From Rhodoferax sp. GW822-FHT02A01 (GTDB lineage: Bacteria > Pseudomonadota > Gammaproteobacteria > Burkholderiales > Burkholderiaceae_C), in the NCBI RefSeq assembly GCF_038784515.1, contig NZ_CP152376.1, forward strand, positions 2,666,001 through 2,730,000: a stretch of 64,000 bases of DNA. The letters run 5' to 3'. A program made the translations under genes and the position numbers. The notes beneath the pieces were generated by a model. It ran no database searches. It was given only the letters and a program-made list of their open reading frames with translations, and was not told the DNA's origin. This document shows, in pieces, positions 1 to 10,490 of this stretch (positions are counted from its first letter, which is position 1; each line of letters starts with the position of its first letter).

Positions 1-258
1 TCAGAAGAAAAAGGCGGGCCATTGGTCGTCAAGTTGCCACGCCTTGCCGGCACCCGTGAGCAGCGTTGGGCACATCTGTTGTGTGGTGAAGTGGATGTGC
101 AGGCCCTGGAATCGGGTCGCGTGAGCCACGGCGCAAGCGGCAACAACGAGCGCATCGAAAGGCTGGAGCGAGAAGTGGCCGAGTTGCGCAGCATCGTGCA
201 CAAGCTCTGCGGCGAGTTGGGGATCTCGGCGGACGCTGCGGCCGACACCCCGAACTAA
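1..258 (+). CDS. yceH: YceH family protein (DUF480), C-terminal fragment
   Basis: The reading frame is open from the first base and ends in TAA at 256-258, so only the last 85 residues are present and the start lies left of the window. The fragment contains the run VVKLPRLAGTREQRWAHLLC, characteristic of the YceH/DUF480 (UPF0502) family, a winged-helix protein of unknown function. A short coiled-coil follows (ERIERLEREVAELRSIVHKL), also usual at the C-terminus of this family. It converges with the racemase-family gene 7 bases downstream. Identification is by sequence signature only; function cannot be inferred here. Confidence 0.85.
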   Translation, partial: SEEKGGPLVVKLPRLAGTREQRWAHLLCGEVDVQALESGRVSHGASGNNERIERLEREVAELRSIVHKLCGELGISADAAADTPN

Positions 259-265
259 AGCCGGT

Positions 266-1291
266 CTACATCGGCCAGGTATCGGACAGCCGGTAGCCCG
301 AAGGGTAAGGGTCCGTAGGGTCCAGCGTGTGCTGGTGCGTGCCCGTGATCCACGCAGTGCCCGATATCACGGGCAGGATTGCGCTCTGACCGCCAACCGT
401 GGTCGCTGATTCAATATGGCATGCAAATTCACTGCCGATGATGGAGCGTGCCAGGTAGCGGTCCCCCACTTGCATCAGACCCTTGGCATGCAGTACGGCC
501 ATGCGTGCAGAGCAACCGGTGCCGGTGGGGGAGCGGTCTATTTTTCCGGGACGAATGGCAACCGCATTGGCGCCCGTCCAGATACCGTTCTCCTGCTTGA
601 GCGGACCGGCGAACTGGCAGAAAGATATATGTTTCCAGTCCGGGTTGGTGGGATGCACAAAACCTAGTTGTTCAGTCGCTGCCTGTGTGATGCGCATACC
701 TAGTTCAGCTAATTCGCGCGCCTCATTCGGTGTTATGGAAAAGCCCAGTTTTTGTGCATCCACAATCACAAAACTATCACCACCGTATGCCGTATCTACT
801 ACCAAAGTGCCAAGTCCTGCTACCTCCAAATGCGAATCCAATTTAGCTGCAAACGACGGCACGTTGCGAACTGCGATGCGCTCGGCTTTTCCGCCCTTGC
901 ATGTGGCCGTGACTTCGATCAATCCACCAGGTGGTTCGAGCACCATTTTGGTCACAGGCTCCTGCATCGGGATGATGCCGGTCTCCAATAAAACGGTCGC
1001 CACACAGATGGAGTTGGAGCCCGACATGGGCGGTGTATCACTGGGCTCCATGATGATCCAGCCCATTTGTGCAGCCGGGTTTTTCGGGGGTACTAGCAGA
1101 TTGACATGACGGAACACGCCACCGCGCGGTTCGTTGAGAACGAAGTTGCGCAGTGTCTCGTCACGCGCGATGAAACGCGACTGCTCCCAGATGCTGTCCC
1201 CTGGTGGCGGCGCGACTCCACCGACGATGACATCGCCGACTTCACCCGCTGCATGGCAGCTCACCACGTGGATAACTTTGTTGGTCTTCAT
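266..1291 (-). CDS. Proline racemase family enzyme (hydroxyproline 2-epimerase or 3-hydroxyproline dehydratase)
   Basis: A 341-residue member of the proline racemase superfamily, full length for the family. Such enzymes use two active-site residues, one on each face of the substrate. The second is present as Cys260 in [11 protein letters not shown]. The first, normally Cys in an MCGH motif, is Ser90 here ([10 protein letters not shown]), and the following His is Ser92. Ser/Cys members are known in this superfamily and have been linked to hydroxyproline metabolism, so simple proline racemisation is unlikely. The divergent neighbours, an amino-acid-binding protein and a DadA-like oxidase, fit 4-hydroxy-L-proline epimerisation followed by D-isomer oxidation. 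Trans-3-hydroxyproline dehydratase remains an alternative. The start ATG is at 1289-1291. Confidence 0.85.
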   Translation of the reverse strand: MKTNKVIHVVSCHAAGEVGDVIVGGVAPPPGDSIWEQSRFIARDETLRNFVLNEPRGGVFRHVNLLVPPKNPAAQMGWIIMEPSDTPPMSGSNSICVATVLLETGIIPMQEPVTKMVLEPPGGLIEVTATCKGGKAERIAVRNVPSFAAKLDSHLEVAGLGTLVVDTAYGGDSFVIVDAQKLGFSITPNEARELAELGMRITQAATEQLGFVHPTNPDWKHISFCQFAGPLKQENGIWTGANAVAIRPGKIDRSPTGTGCSARMAVLHAKGLMQVGDRYLARSIIGSEFACHIESATTVGGQSAILPVISGTAWITGTHQHTLDPTDPYPSGYRLSDTWPM

Positions 1292-1320
1292 GGCTATAAA
1301 TAGTGATTTGTGCTGTGTGC

Positions 1321-1333
1321 ATCATGTCATGAT
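1321..1333. promoter_or_regulatory. Palindrome in divergent promoter region
   Basis: ATCATG-T-CATGAT is a perfect inverted repeat with 6-base arms. It lies in the 164-base region between the racemase-family gene (minus strand) and the amino-acid-binding-protein gene (plus strand). The position suits an operator controlling both directions. Which regulator binds is unknown; no regulator gene adjoins. Confidence 0.4.
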
Positions 1334-1455
1334 TAGACTTGCATCAAAAGTGCACCAACTAAAAGCATGACTTAAGGGTTTACACGCTACAAGTTTAGGC
1401 CCGCATCTTGCATAACCGGAACTGTGTTTTTTTTCTTAATAGAAAGTTAGTTCGT

Positions 1456-2586
1456 ATGAAATTTCAATCCAAGCTTATGCCCCTGGTGGCAGCTGCAGCC
1501 GTCGTGTGCATGGCAGGCTCTGCATACGCAGAAGACATTACCGTGAAGATTGGCCACACTGGCCCACTCTCCGGTTCCAATGCCTTTGCTGGTAAGGACA
1601 ATGAAAACGGTATCCGCATGGCCGTTGACGACATCAACGCCAAGAAAATGACGGTTGCTGGCAAGACCTTGAAGCTGGAGCTGGTGTCTGAAGACGACCA
1701 GTGCGATCCCAAGGCCGGTGTGGCCGTGGCACAGAAGATGACCGATGCTGGCATCAAGTTCGTGATGGGCCCCTATTGCTCCGGTGTGGCCATTCCTGCT
1801 TCCAAGGTGTATGACGAAGGCGGCGCCATTCTGTCCACCGTGGGCAGCAACCCCAAGGTCACCATGGGCGGATACAAGAGCGTGTTCCGTATCATTGCCG
1901 GCGACAACTTGATTGGTACCAGCTTGGCACAGTACGCCTTCCACACCATGAAGGCCAAGACTGCCGGCGTGATCGACGACCGTACCGCTTTCGGCCAAGG
2001 TCTGGCTGAAGAGTTCATCAAGGAAGCCAAGGCACTGGGCCTGACCATCGTGGGTCAGGAATACACCACCAACCAAGCTACCGACTTCAACGCCATCTTG
2101 ACCAACATGAAGGCCAAGAACCCTGACGTGATCATGTACGGCGGTTACGCTGGACAAGCTGGTCCTCTGACCAAGCAAATGAAGGGTCTGGGCATCAAGG
2201 CCAAGCTGCTGGGTGGCGATGCCATTTGCGTGGCTGAGACCGGCAAGCTGGCTGGTGATGCTGCCAACGACACCGTGTACTGCGCACAGGGCGGCGCCAT
2301 TCTGGACAAGGTTGCTGCGGGTCCTGCATTCAAGGAAGCCTACAAGAAGCGCTTCAACCAGGATCCGGATGCTTACGCTGCTTCCTTCTACGACCAGACC
2401 CAGATGGTTGCCAGCATCATGTCCAAGCTGGGCACTACCGACGCAGCCAAGGTCAGTGCAGAGCTGCACAAGGCCAGCTACAAGGGCATCGTGACCACCT
2501 ACGCGTATGACGAAAAGGGCAACCTGCAAAAGGCGCCTATCACCGTCTACACGTTCAAGGCAGGCATGCCTACACCGGTGCAATAA
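1456..2586 (+). CDS. Branched-chain amino acid-type ABC transporter substrate-binding protein (LivJ/LivK family)
   Basis: A periplasmic binding protein of the type 1 fold (376 residues). ATG 1456 gives a clean signal peptide (MKFQSKLMPLVAAAAVVCMAGSAYA, split after AYA), then DITVKIGHTGPLSGSNAFAGKDNENG, typical of Leu/Ile/Val-binding proteins. The frame is open upstream to a TTG at 1408, but that extension would bury the signal peptide. No membrane or ATPase subunits adjoin, so it must work with a transporter encoded elsewhere. Position between a racemase-family enzyme and a D-amino-acid dehydrogenase suggests a proline or hydroxyproline ligand; this is inference. A strong terminator follows. 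Confidence 0.9.
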   Translation: MKFQSKLMPLVAAAAVVCMAGSAYAEDITVKIGHTGPLSGSNAFAGKDNENGIRMAVDDINAKKMTVAGKTLKLELVSEDDQCDPKAGVAVAQKMTDAGIKFVMGPYCSGVAIPASKVYDEGGAILSTVGSNPKVTMGGYKSVFRIIAGDNLIGTSLAQYAFHTMKAKTAGVIDDRTAFGQGLAEEFIKEAKALGLTIVGQEYTTNQATDFNAILTNMKAKNPDVIMYGGYAGQAGPLTKQMKGLGIKAKLLGGDAICVAETGKLAGDAANDTVYCAQGGAILDKVAAGPAFKEAYKKRFNQDPDAYAASFYDQTQMVASIMSKLGTTDAAKVSAELHKASYKGIVTTYAYDEKGNLQKAPITVYTFKAGMPTPVQ

Positions 2587-2613
2587 TCATCGGCACGCTT
2601 TACGCGTGATCAA

Positions 2614-2644
2614 GGCAGCAGCTGTAATGGCTGCTGCCTTTTTT
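2614..2644 (+). terminator. Rho-independent terminator after the binding-protein gene
   Basis: GGCAGCAGC pairs perfectly with GCTGCTGCC (9 bp, 7-base loop) and is followed by a run of six T. It separates the binding-protein gene from the dadA-like gene, so the latter may have its own promoter or depend on readthrough. Confidence 0.9.
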
Positions 2645-2668
2645 CATTGACAGAGCAGGTAGGGAACT

Positions 2669-3901
2669 ATGGCTAACGTTGCGGTGATCGGTGCGGGATT
2701 TGTGGGTTTGTCATCGGCCTATTGGCTGATGCGGGATGGACACCAAGTCACCTTGTATGACCCGGTCGGTGCGGCTGGTGGTGCGTCGTTTGGCAATGCC
2801 GGCACCTTTGCCAACTACGCCTGCATACCGGTCAACAACCCCACGGTGTTTCGCGATCTGCCGCGCTACCTGTTCTCGCCCAGCAGTCCCCTGCGTTTGC
2901 GCTGGGGCTATCTGCCGCAACTCATGCCGTGGCTGCTGGGCTTTTTGCGCAGCTCCACCACACAGCGTTACACCCGTTCGGCCACGGCGCTGGCGCAGCT
3001 GCTGGGTCGTGCGCAGAGCGGGTACACCGACATGGTGGCGCAAGCCGGTCTGGACGGCTTCATCTGTCCGCGCGAGTGCTTGTACCTGTATTCGAGTGCG
3101 GCCAACTTTGAGGCATCCCGCCCCACTCTGGAATTGCGTAGCGCCCTGGGCGTGAAGACGCGCATTCTGCAGAAGGCCGAAGTACGTACCTTGGAGCCAT
3201 CGCTGCAGCCTCTGTTTGAACGCGGCGCATTGTTTGAAGGCTCCTGGCATCTGTCGGATCCTTCGGCCTTTCTGCATACCTTGCAGAGCTGGCTGCTGGA
3301 TAAGGGGCTGCAGGTTCGCGCTACGCAGGTGCAGTCGCTCAAGCCCCTGCCAGACAACGTGATACTGGGAACAGCAGACGGCGAGATACAGCACGACCAT
3401 GTTGCCCTGTGTGCCGGTGCCCATTCCGGTCCCTTGGCCGCGCAGTGTGGCGATAAGGTTCCGTTGGAAGCAGAGCGCGGCTACCACCTGATGTATCCGG
3501 GTACTTCGCATCTGATATCCCGACCGGTGGGCTGGGCGGAGCGCGGCTTCTACATGACGCCGATGAAGCAAGGCATACGCGTCGCGGGGGCCGTGGAGTT
3601 GGCGGGACTGGGGCCAGCAAAACATCCGGGCCTGCTGGACCTCCTGCATTTCTCGTCCCAGCGCGCACTGCCGCAACTGGGCTCACCCACCGCGCCCTGG
3701 TTGGGGTTCCGCCCCACCTTGCCGGATGGCCTGCCGGTGCTGGGCCGATCCAGTGCGTCCGCACGGGTCATCTACGCCTTCGGCCATCAGCACATTGGAT
3801 TGACGCTGGGTGGTTTGAGCGGCATGGTGGTAGCAGACCAGATCGCCGCTAGGGAGTCGGTGCTGGATCTGAAGCCATTTGCGGCAACGCGCTTCCAATA
3901 A
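2669..3901 (+). CDS. FAD-dependent D-amino acid dehydrogenase (DadA family)
   Basis: A 410-residue flavoprotein oxidising D-amino acids to imino/keto acids and passing electrons to the respiratory chain. It starts with the Rossmann motif VAVIGAGFVGLSSAY that binds FAD and ends with the second FAD segment around PVLGRSSASARVIYAFGHQHIG. Length and layout match DadA/D-hydroxyproline dehydrogenase proteins. Next to a hydroxyproline-type racemase the likely substrate is a D-hydroxyproline or D-proline, rather than the D-alanine of classical DadA. The later enzymes of hydroxyproline breakdown (deaminase, semialdehyde dehydrogenase) are not in the window. Confidence 0.85.
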   Translation: MANVAVIGAGFVGLSSAYWLMRDGHQVTLYDPVGAAGGASFGNAGTFANYACIPVNNPTVFRDLPRYLFSPSSPLRLRWGYLPQLMPWLLGFLRSSTTQRYTRSATALAQLLGRAQSGYTDMVAQAGLDGFICPRECLYLYSSAANFEASRPTLELRSALGVKTRILQKAEVRTLEPSLQPLFERGALFEGSWHLSDPSAFLHTLQSWLLDKGLQVRATQVQSLKPLPDNVILGTADGEIQHDHVALCAGAHSGPLAAQCGDKVPLEAERGYHLMYPGTSHLISRPVGWAERGFYMTPMKQGIRVAGAVELAGLGPAKHPGLLDLLHFSSQRALPQLGSPTAPWLGFRPTLPDGLPVLGRSSASARVIYAFGHQHIGLTLGGLSGMVVADQIAARESVLDLKPFAATRFQ

Positions 3902-3904
3902 AAA

Positions 3905-3926
3905 ACGGGGGCATTGCTGCCCCCGT
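3905..3926. terminator. Shared hairpin terminator between convergent dadA-like gene and icd
   Basis: ACGGGGGCA and TGCCCCCGT form a perfect 9-bp stem with a 4-base loop. An A-run immediately to its left becomes a U-run for minus-strand transcripts, so it is best as the icd terminator, but it can also stop the plus-strand gene. Confidence 0.8.
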
Positions 3927-3949
3927 TCCTGTCACTTCACGGCGAAAAA

Positions 3950-6187
<2,238 letters not shown>

Positions 6188-6412
6188 TGATGTCCTCTTG
6201 AGCGAAAGGGATATGGGGTAAAAAGAAGAAAACCGCTGAATTGTGATCAACCCCCTATTATCCCGTTCAAAACCTGCATGTCTCTGACAGATACTGGTGG
6301 AAGCAAAATTCCCGCTCAGCTATCCTGGCAGCATGGTCACTGACCTGCCTCAAAACCATGGCCTGCAAGTTCGGCAACACTGCCCTGCGCAATCCCCTAG
6401 AAAGACATTTTC

Positions 6413-8857
6413 ATGAAACGTGACCGTTCCCAAACCGCTTCCAGCCACAGCGACGTGCAACCCATCAGCCACGACGTGCTGAAGGAGAAATACCTCAAAC
6501 CGGGTGAAACGGGACTGGAAGACGTGTTTCGGCGCGTAGCCCGTGCCTTGGCCAGTGTGGAAAAGGAGTCGGAGCGCGGCCATTTCGAAGCCGTGTTCCT
6601 GGAAAACCTGTACGCAGGCGCCATTGGTGCCGGGCGCATCATGAGTGCCGCCGGGACCGACATCCAGGCCACTCTGATCAATTGCTTTGTGCAGCCCGTG
6701 GGTGATTGCATCCAGGGCGTGGACGACGCGGGCTACCCCGGCATCTACGAGGCCTTGCGCGAGGCCGCAGAAACCATGCGCCGTGGCGGTGGCGTGGGCT
6801 ATGACTTTTCGCGCATCCGCCCCAAGGGCGCCGAGGTCAAGGGCACCCACTCCATGGCCTCCGGCCCCTGCAGCTACATCAATGTGTTCGACCAGTCCTG
6901 CTCCACAGTGGAGAGCGCCGGGGCACGCCGGGGCGCGCAGATGGGTGTGTTGCGTATCGACCATCCGGACGTATTGGAGTTCATTACCGCCAAACGCACG
7001 CCGGGGCGCTGGAACAACTTCAACGTGTCAGTTGGCATGCCCGACAGCTTCATGCGCGCGCTGGACGACAACGCCGCCTGGGAGCTGGTGCACCGCGCCA
7101 AGCCCGGTGCCGATCTCATGGCCCAAGGTGCCTACCAGCGTGCCGACGGCATGTGGGTGTACCGCACGCTGCCTGCCCGCGAGCTGTGGGACACGGTGAT
7201 GCGCTCCACCTATGACTTTGCCGAGCCCGGCATCCTGTTCCTGGACCACATCAACGAAGACAACAACCTGTCGTATTGCGAAGACATTGCAGCCACCAAC
7301 CCTTGTGGTGAGCAGCCACTGCCACCCTATGGCTGCTGTGATCTGGGTCCCATCATCCTGACGCGCTTTGTGCGCAATGCCTTTGGCTTTGACGGCATCG
7401 CGGCGTTCGACTTTGAGGCATTTGCCAAATCGGTGGCAACGCAGGTGCGCGCACTCGACAACGTGCTGGACGTGACTTTCTGGCCGCTGCCGCAGCAGCG
7501 TGAGGAAGCTGCCGCCAAGCGCCGCATTGGCGTGGGCTTCACCGGCATGGGCAACACGCTGACCATGCTGTGCCTGCGCTATGACTCGGCCGAAGCCCGC
7601 GAAATGGCCAAGCGCATTGCCACCTGCATGCGCGATGCGGCGTACCGCGCGTCGGTCGAGCTGGCGCAGGAAAAGGGCGCCTTCCCCAAGTTTGACGCTG
7701 AGGGCTACCTCAAGGCAGGCACATTTGCCAGCCGCCTGCCAGCCGACATCCAGGCATCCATCCGTGAACATGGCATCCGTAACAGCCACCTGCTGTCCAT
7801 CGCGCCCACGGGCACCGTAAGCCTGGCATTTGCAGACAACGCATCCAACGGCATCGAACCAGCGTTTTCCTGGATGTACCGTCGCAAGAAACGGGAATCC
7901 GATGGCAGCACCAGCGAATACGCGGTGGAAGACCATTCCTGGCGCCTGTACCGCGAGCTGGGTGGTGATGTGAACAAGTTGCCCGACTATTTTGTGTCCG
8001 CGCTGGACATGGCGGCATCTGACCACATTGCCATGATGGAAGCGGTGCAGCCGCTGGTGGACACGGCCATTTCCAAGACCGTGAACGTGCCCGCCGATTA
8101 CCCATACGAGGACTTCAAGGGCCTGTACCAGCAGGCGTGGCGTGCCCGTCTCAAGGGACTGGCAACCTACCGACCCAACGCCATCCTGGGTTCCGTGCTG
8201 GATACCGGCACACCCAAGCCGCCGCCAGCTGCCGATTCCATGGCCGCTCCGGCCGACCCCATGCGCACAGTGATCGAAAAGCGACCCAAAGGTGGCCTGT
8301 CTGCTGTTGCCGAAAAGGTGGAGTACTGGACGCAGGAAGGTCACAAAACGCTGTACATCGTGGTCTCCTTCCTGCCGGTACCCACGGCCGACGGCAAGGG
8401 CACGGTGCAACGCGCCATCGAATTCTTCATGCCCCTGGGACAGAGCGGGGAGTCGCAGCAGTGGATCACCTCCAGCATGCGCCTGCTGTCTCTGGCGGCG
8501 CGTGGCGGCTTTCTGGAGCGTGCGCTGCGCGATATGCGCAAGGTCGCCTGGGACCGTGGTCCGGTGCGGCTGGGCACCTACCAGAAGGCCGATGGCGGCC
8601 TGGTGCCCCTGTGGCATGACTCCGAGGTAGCGGCCATTGCCTATGCCATTCAACAGATCATCGCGCACCGCAACGAGAGCGCAAGCCATGCCGACACTGC
8701 GGTAGCGCCTGCACCCGCTGCTCCGGTGGTGGCCACACCGGCCATGCCGCCGGCGATGGTGGGCAAGAAGTGCGGTGAATGCGGAGCCTATGCGGTGATC
8801 CGCAAGGACGGTTGCGATTACTGCACCCAGTGCGGTCACGTGGGTACCTGTGGTTGA
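6413..8857 (+). CDS. nrdJ: Adenosylcobalamin-dependent (class II) ribonucleotide reductase
   Basis: An 814-residue class II reductase making deoxyribonucleotides with coenzyme B12 as radical source, so it works with or without oxygen. Visible features are the LINCFVQPVGDC segment with an active-site cysteine, the loop GGGVGYDFSRIRP, the NPCGEQPLPPYGCCDLG active-site block, and a C-terminal Cys-rich tail (KKCGECGAYAV...CDYCTQCGHVGTCG) carrying redox cysteines. ATG 6413 is the first good start; the ribosome site is weak (AGAAAGA). Divergent from icd with 225 bases between. I found no convincing cobalamin riboswitch or NrdR box in that gap. Confidence 0.95.
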   Translation: MKRDRSQTASSHSDVQPISHDVLKEKYLKPGETGLEDVFRRVARALASVEKESERGHFEAVFLENLYAGAIGAGRIMSAAGTDIQATLINCFVQPVGDCIQGVDDAGYPGIYEALREAAETMRRGGGVGYDFSRIRPKGAEVKGTHSMASGPCSYINVFDQSCSTVESAGARRGAQMGVLRIDHPDVLEFITAKRTPGRWNNFNVSVGMPDSFMRALDDNAAWELVHRAKPGADLMAQGAYQRADGMWVYRTLPARELWDTVMRSTYDFAEPGILFLDHINEDNNLSYCEDIAATNPCGEQPLPPYGCCDLGPIILTRFVRNAFGFDGIAAFDFEAFAKSVATQVRALDNVLDVTFWPLPQQREEAAAKRRIGVGFTGMGNTLTMLCLRYDSAEAREMAKRIATCMRDAAYRASVELAQEKGAFPKFDAEGYLKAGTFASRLPADIQASIREHGIRNSHLLSIAPTGTVSLAFADNASNGIEPAFSWMYRRKKRESDGSTSEYAVEDHSWRLYRELGGDVNKLPDYFVSALDMAASDHIAMMEAVQPLVDTAISKTVNVPADYPYEDFKGLYQQAWRARLKGLATYRPNAILGSVLDTGTPKPPPAADSMAAPADPMRTVIEKRPKGGLSAVAEKVEYWTQEGHKTLYIVVSFLPVPTADGKGTVQRAIEFFMPLGQSGESQQWITSSMRLLSLAARGGFLERALRDMRKVAWDRGPVRLGTYQKADGGLVPLWHDSEVAAIAYAIQQIIAHRNESASHADTAVAPAPAAPVVATPAMPPAMVGKKCGECGAYAVIRKDGCDYCTQCGHVGTCG

Positions 8858-8884
8858 GCGGGGTCTAGGAGTTTGCCTCTAATA

Positions 8885-8899
8885 TGTTGCATTGCAGCA
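8885..8899 (+). promoter_or_regulatory. PhaR-like operator, upstream copy
   Basis: TGTTGCATTGCAGCA is a near-perfect inverted repeat centred on base 8892. It resembles the TGC/GCA-rich sites bound by PhaR, the polyhydroxybutyrate-responsive repressor of phasin genes. It lies just upstream of the phasin promoter. Confidence 0.65.
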
Positions 8900-8907
8900 A
8901 AAAATGC

Positions 8908-8935
8908 TTGCATACGGCAGAAATCGCCGTAAGAT
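8908..8935 (+). promoter_or_regulatory. Sigma70-type promoter of the phasin gene
   Basis: TTGCAT (8908-8913) and TAAGAT (8930-8935) are separated by 16 bases and lie between the two PhaR-like palindromes, so repressor binding would flank or cover the start of transcription. Confidence 0.6.
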
Positions 8936-8942
8936 TGCGTCC

Positions 8943-8959
8943 ATGCTGCACTGCAGCAT
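8943..8959 (+). promoter_or_regulatory. PhaR-like operator, downstream copy
   Basis: ATGCTGCA-C-TGCAGCAT is a perfect inverted repeat with 8-base arms, sharing the TGCA-N-TGCAGCA core with the copy 50 bases upstream. It sits just after the -10 element and before the phasin ribosome site, which suits a roadblock operator. Confidence 0.7.
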
Positions 8960-9017
8960 AGGTGATCCGGTCAAAGTTTGTAGCGCAGAAGTTTCTTAAC
9001 CCTTATTGGAGAATCTC

Positions 9018-9563
9018 ATGACTACATTGAACGTTGAACAAATCCTGGCCGCCAACAAGACAGCCGTTGCTGAAGCCCAAGCCCTGGCTGCTTCCGCATT
9101 TGCCGGTTTTGAAAAGCTGGTCGCACTGAACCTGGCTGCGACCAAGTCCGCCCTGTTTGACACGGCTGACCTGACTTCCGTGCTGAGCGCCAAGTCCCCC
9201 ACTGACGCACTGGCTGCCCAAGCTTCGCTGATCAAGCCCCTGGCTGAAAAGTCCATCGCCTACGGTCGCTCTGTCTATGCCATCGCCTCCGAAACCAGCG
9301 CTGAACTGACTGCTGCTGCCGAAGGCAAGTTTGCCGAAGCCCAGAAGTCCGCTACCGCTGCGCTGGACAACTTGGCCAAGAATGCACCTGCCGGTACTGA
9401 GTCCGTGGTGGCCGTGGTGAAGTCCGCTGTGGCCGCAAGCCAGAACGCACTGGACACCGCCAAGGCATCTGCCAAGAAGGCTGTGGAAGTTGCCGAAAAG
9501 CAAGCCAATGCCGTGACCGACAACGTGCTGAATGCCGTGAAGACCAACAGCCGCAAGAAGTAA
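9018..9563 (+). CDS. phaP: Phasin (PHB granule-associated protein)
   Basis: A 181-residue, Ala/Lys-rich, mostly helical protein of the phasin 2 family, which coats polyhydroxybutyrate granules and controls their size. Typical signs are the N-terminal MTTLNVEQILAANKTAVAEA, the ...FAGFEKLVALNLAATKSAL amphipathic helix, and a lysine-rich C-terminus (AVKTNSRKK). ATG 9018 follows GGAG at 9008-9011 with good spacing, so the in-frame TTG at 9006 is rejected. Two palindromes matching the PhaR operator style flank its promoter, suggesting derepression when polymer accumulates. PHB synthase and phaR are not in the window. Confidence 0.93.
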   Translation: MTTLNVEQILAANKTAVAEAQALAASAFAGFEKLVALNLAATKSALFDTADLTSVLSAKSPTDALAAQASLIKPLAEKSIAYGRSVYAIASETSAELTAAAEGKFAEAQKSATAALDNLAKNAPAGTESVVAVVKSAVAASQNALDTAKASAKKAVEVAEKQANAVTDNVLNAVKTNSRKK

Positions 9564-9604
9564 TTCAAGCCGCTTAACGGAGCCCTTGCGGCTCCAAAAA
9601 CAAA

Positions 9605-9634
9605 AGGCCACCAGCGCAAGCGGGTGGCCTTTTT
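9605..9634 (+). terminator. Rho-independent terminator after phaP
   Basis: AGGCCACC pairs with GGTGGCCT across a 10-base loop and is followed by TTTT. A second small hairpin (GGAGCC/GGCTCC) lies just upstream. Confidence 0.85.
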
Positions 9635-9669
9635 CATGCCTGCTCCACGGCGGGCGCAGACGGTCCGGC

Positions 9670-10347
9670 TCAGCTCAGTGCAGGCTTGGATTGGCTGGAG
9701 GCCACATCTTTTTCGAACTGGGCCATGGCCGCTTCGGTCAGTGCGTCGCCTGCCCATTCCACCAGACTCGACGGCGGCAAGGTGGCTGCGGCTGCGCCAC
9801 AGGCAATCAGCCGCGCCAGCACATCGGGCGACTTGATGCTGGCAGCCAGCAGTGCCGGGCCTTCGTTCTGCAGGGCCACGCAGGCCTGCATCAGGGGCCA
9901 GACATCGCGTCCGTCTGCTACCAGGCGGCCAATATACGGCGCCACATACTGGGCCTGGTGGGCCTGCGCCCAAAGCAGTTGTACGGGGTTGGACAGGCCG
10001 GTCAACAATATAGCCTGGTCGCGCGACTGCATGGCCCGGATGCAAGGCAGCCAGTCCGTGTGGCAAGGCAGTTTGATGGTCAGTGTCACGCCCACATCCG
10101 CCGCCTTGGCGCCCAGCACGTCCAGCCACTGAAGAGCCTCCGTGGCATCAGGCCTTGGCAGTTGCAGCATCAGCTCGGGCAAGCCCGCGTCTGCCACAGC
10201 CTGCAGCAGCCCGGTGTAAGTTGACAGCGTCACGCTCAGCCCGGCCTGCAGGACCAGGCTGGGGTTGGTGGTCACCCCTTGCACCGGAGGGCAGGAAGCG
10301 GGCAGGGCCCAGGAAGCGGGCAGGGCGGAATCAAGAAACAGTTTCAC
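9670..10347 (-). CDS. Transaldolase / fructose-6-phosphate aldolase-like protein
   Basis: A 225-residue TIM-barrel protein related to transaldolase and FSA. The N-terminus VKLFLDSA... followed by VQGVTTNPSLV is the family signature, and TIKLPCHTDW carries the lysine expected to form the Schiff base with the substrate (TIK; family VKIP). The start is taken as GTG 10345-10347, preceded on the minus strand by AAAGGTAA, because homologues begin at MKLFLD; the frame continues 29 codons upstream to an ATG. An 18-base tandem duplication near the N-terminus adds an ALPAS repeat. The usual DGVTTNPSL loop is preserved, but the C-terminal half is divergent, so catalytic activity should be tested. Confidence 0.75.
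   Translation of the reverse strand: MKLFLDSALPASWALPASCPPVQGVTTNPSLVLQAGLSVTLSTYTGLLQAVADAGLPELMLQLPRPDATEALQWLDVLGAKAADVGVTLTIKLPCHTDWLPCIRAMQSRDQAILLTGLSNPVQLLWAQAHQAQYVAPYIGRLVADGRDVWPLMQACVALQNEGPALLAASIKSPDVLARLIACGAAAATLPPSSLVEWAGDALTEAAMAQFEKDVASSQSKPALS
10292..10326. repeat. Tandem 18-base direct repeat inside the transaldolase-like gene
   Basis: CAGGAAGCGGGCAGGGC occurs twice with an 18-base period (10292-10308 and 10310-10326). Being a multiple of three, it inserts six residues in frame (ALPASW/ALPASC) into the N-terminal loop before the VTTNPS motif. Confidence 0.9.
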
Positions 10348-10490
10348 GGTAGTTACCTTTGCGTAGGTCGGCGAATGGCTAATGTAGTGGCAAAATTCGC
10401 TGGCATTCAGCGCCCGGTGGCGTGCCGGTGTCATACAACCCCGGCATCATCCATGTTCCATCCCCTCAATCCTTTGGTATAGCGCATCCC

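Noticed and set aside
6251..6412. Possible cobalamin riboswitch or NrdR box upstream of nrdJ
   Set aside because: I could not find a B12-box-like element or two 16-base NrdR palindromes in the leader.
7028..8839. A 603-codon minus-strand frame
   Set aside because: Antisense to nrdJ with no recognisable protein features.
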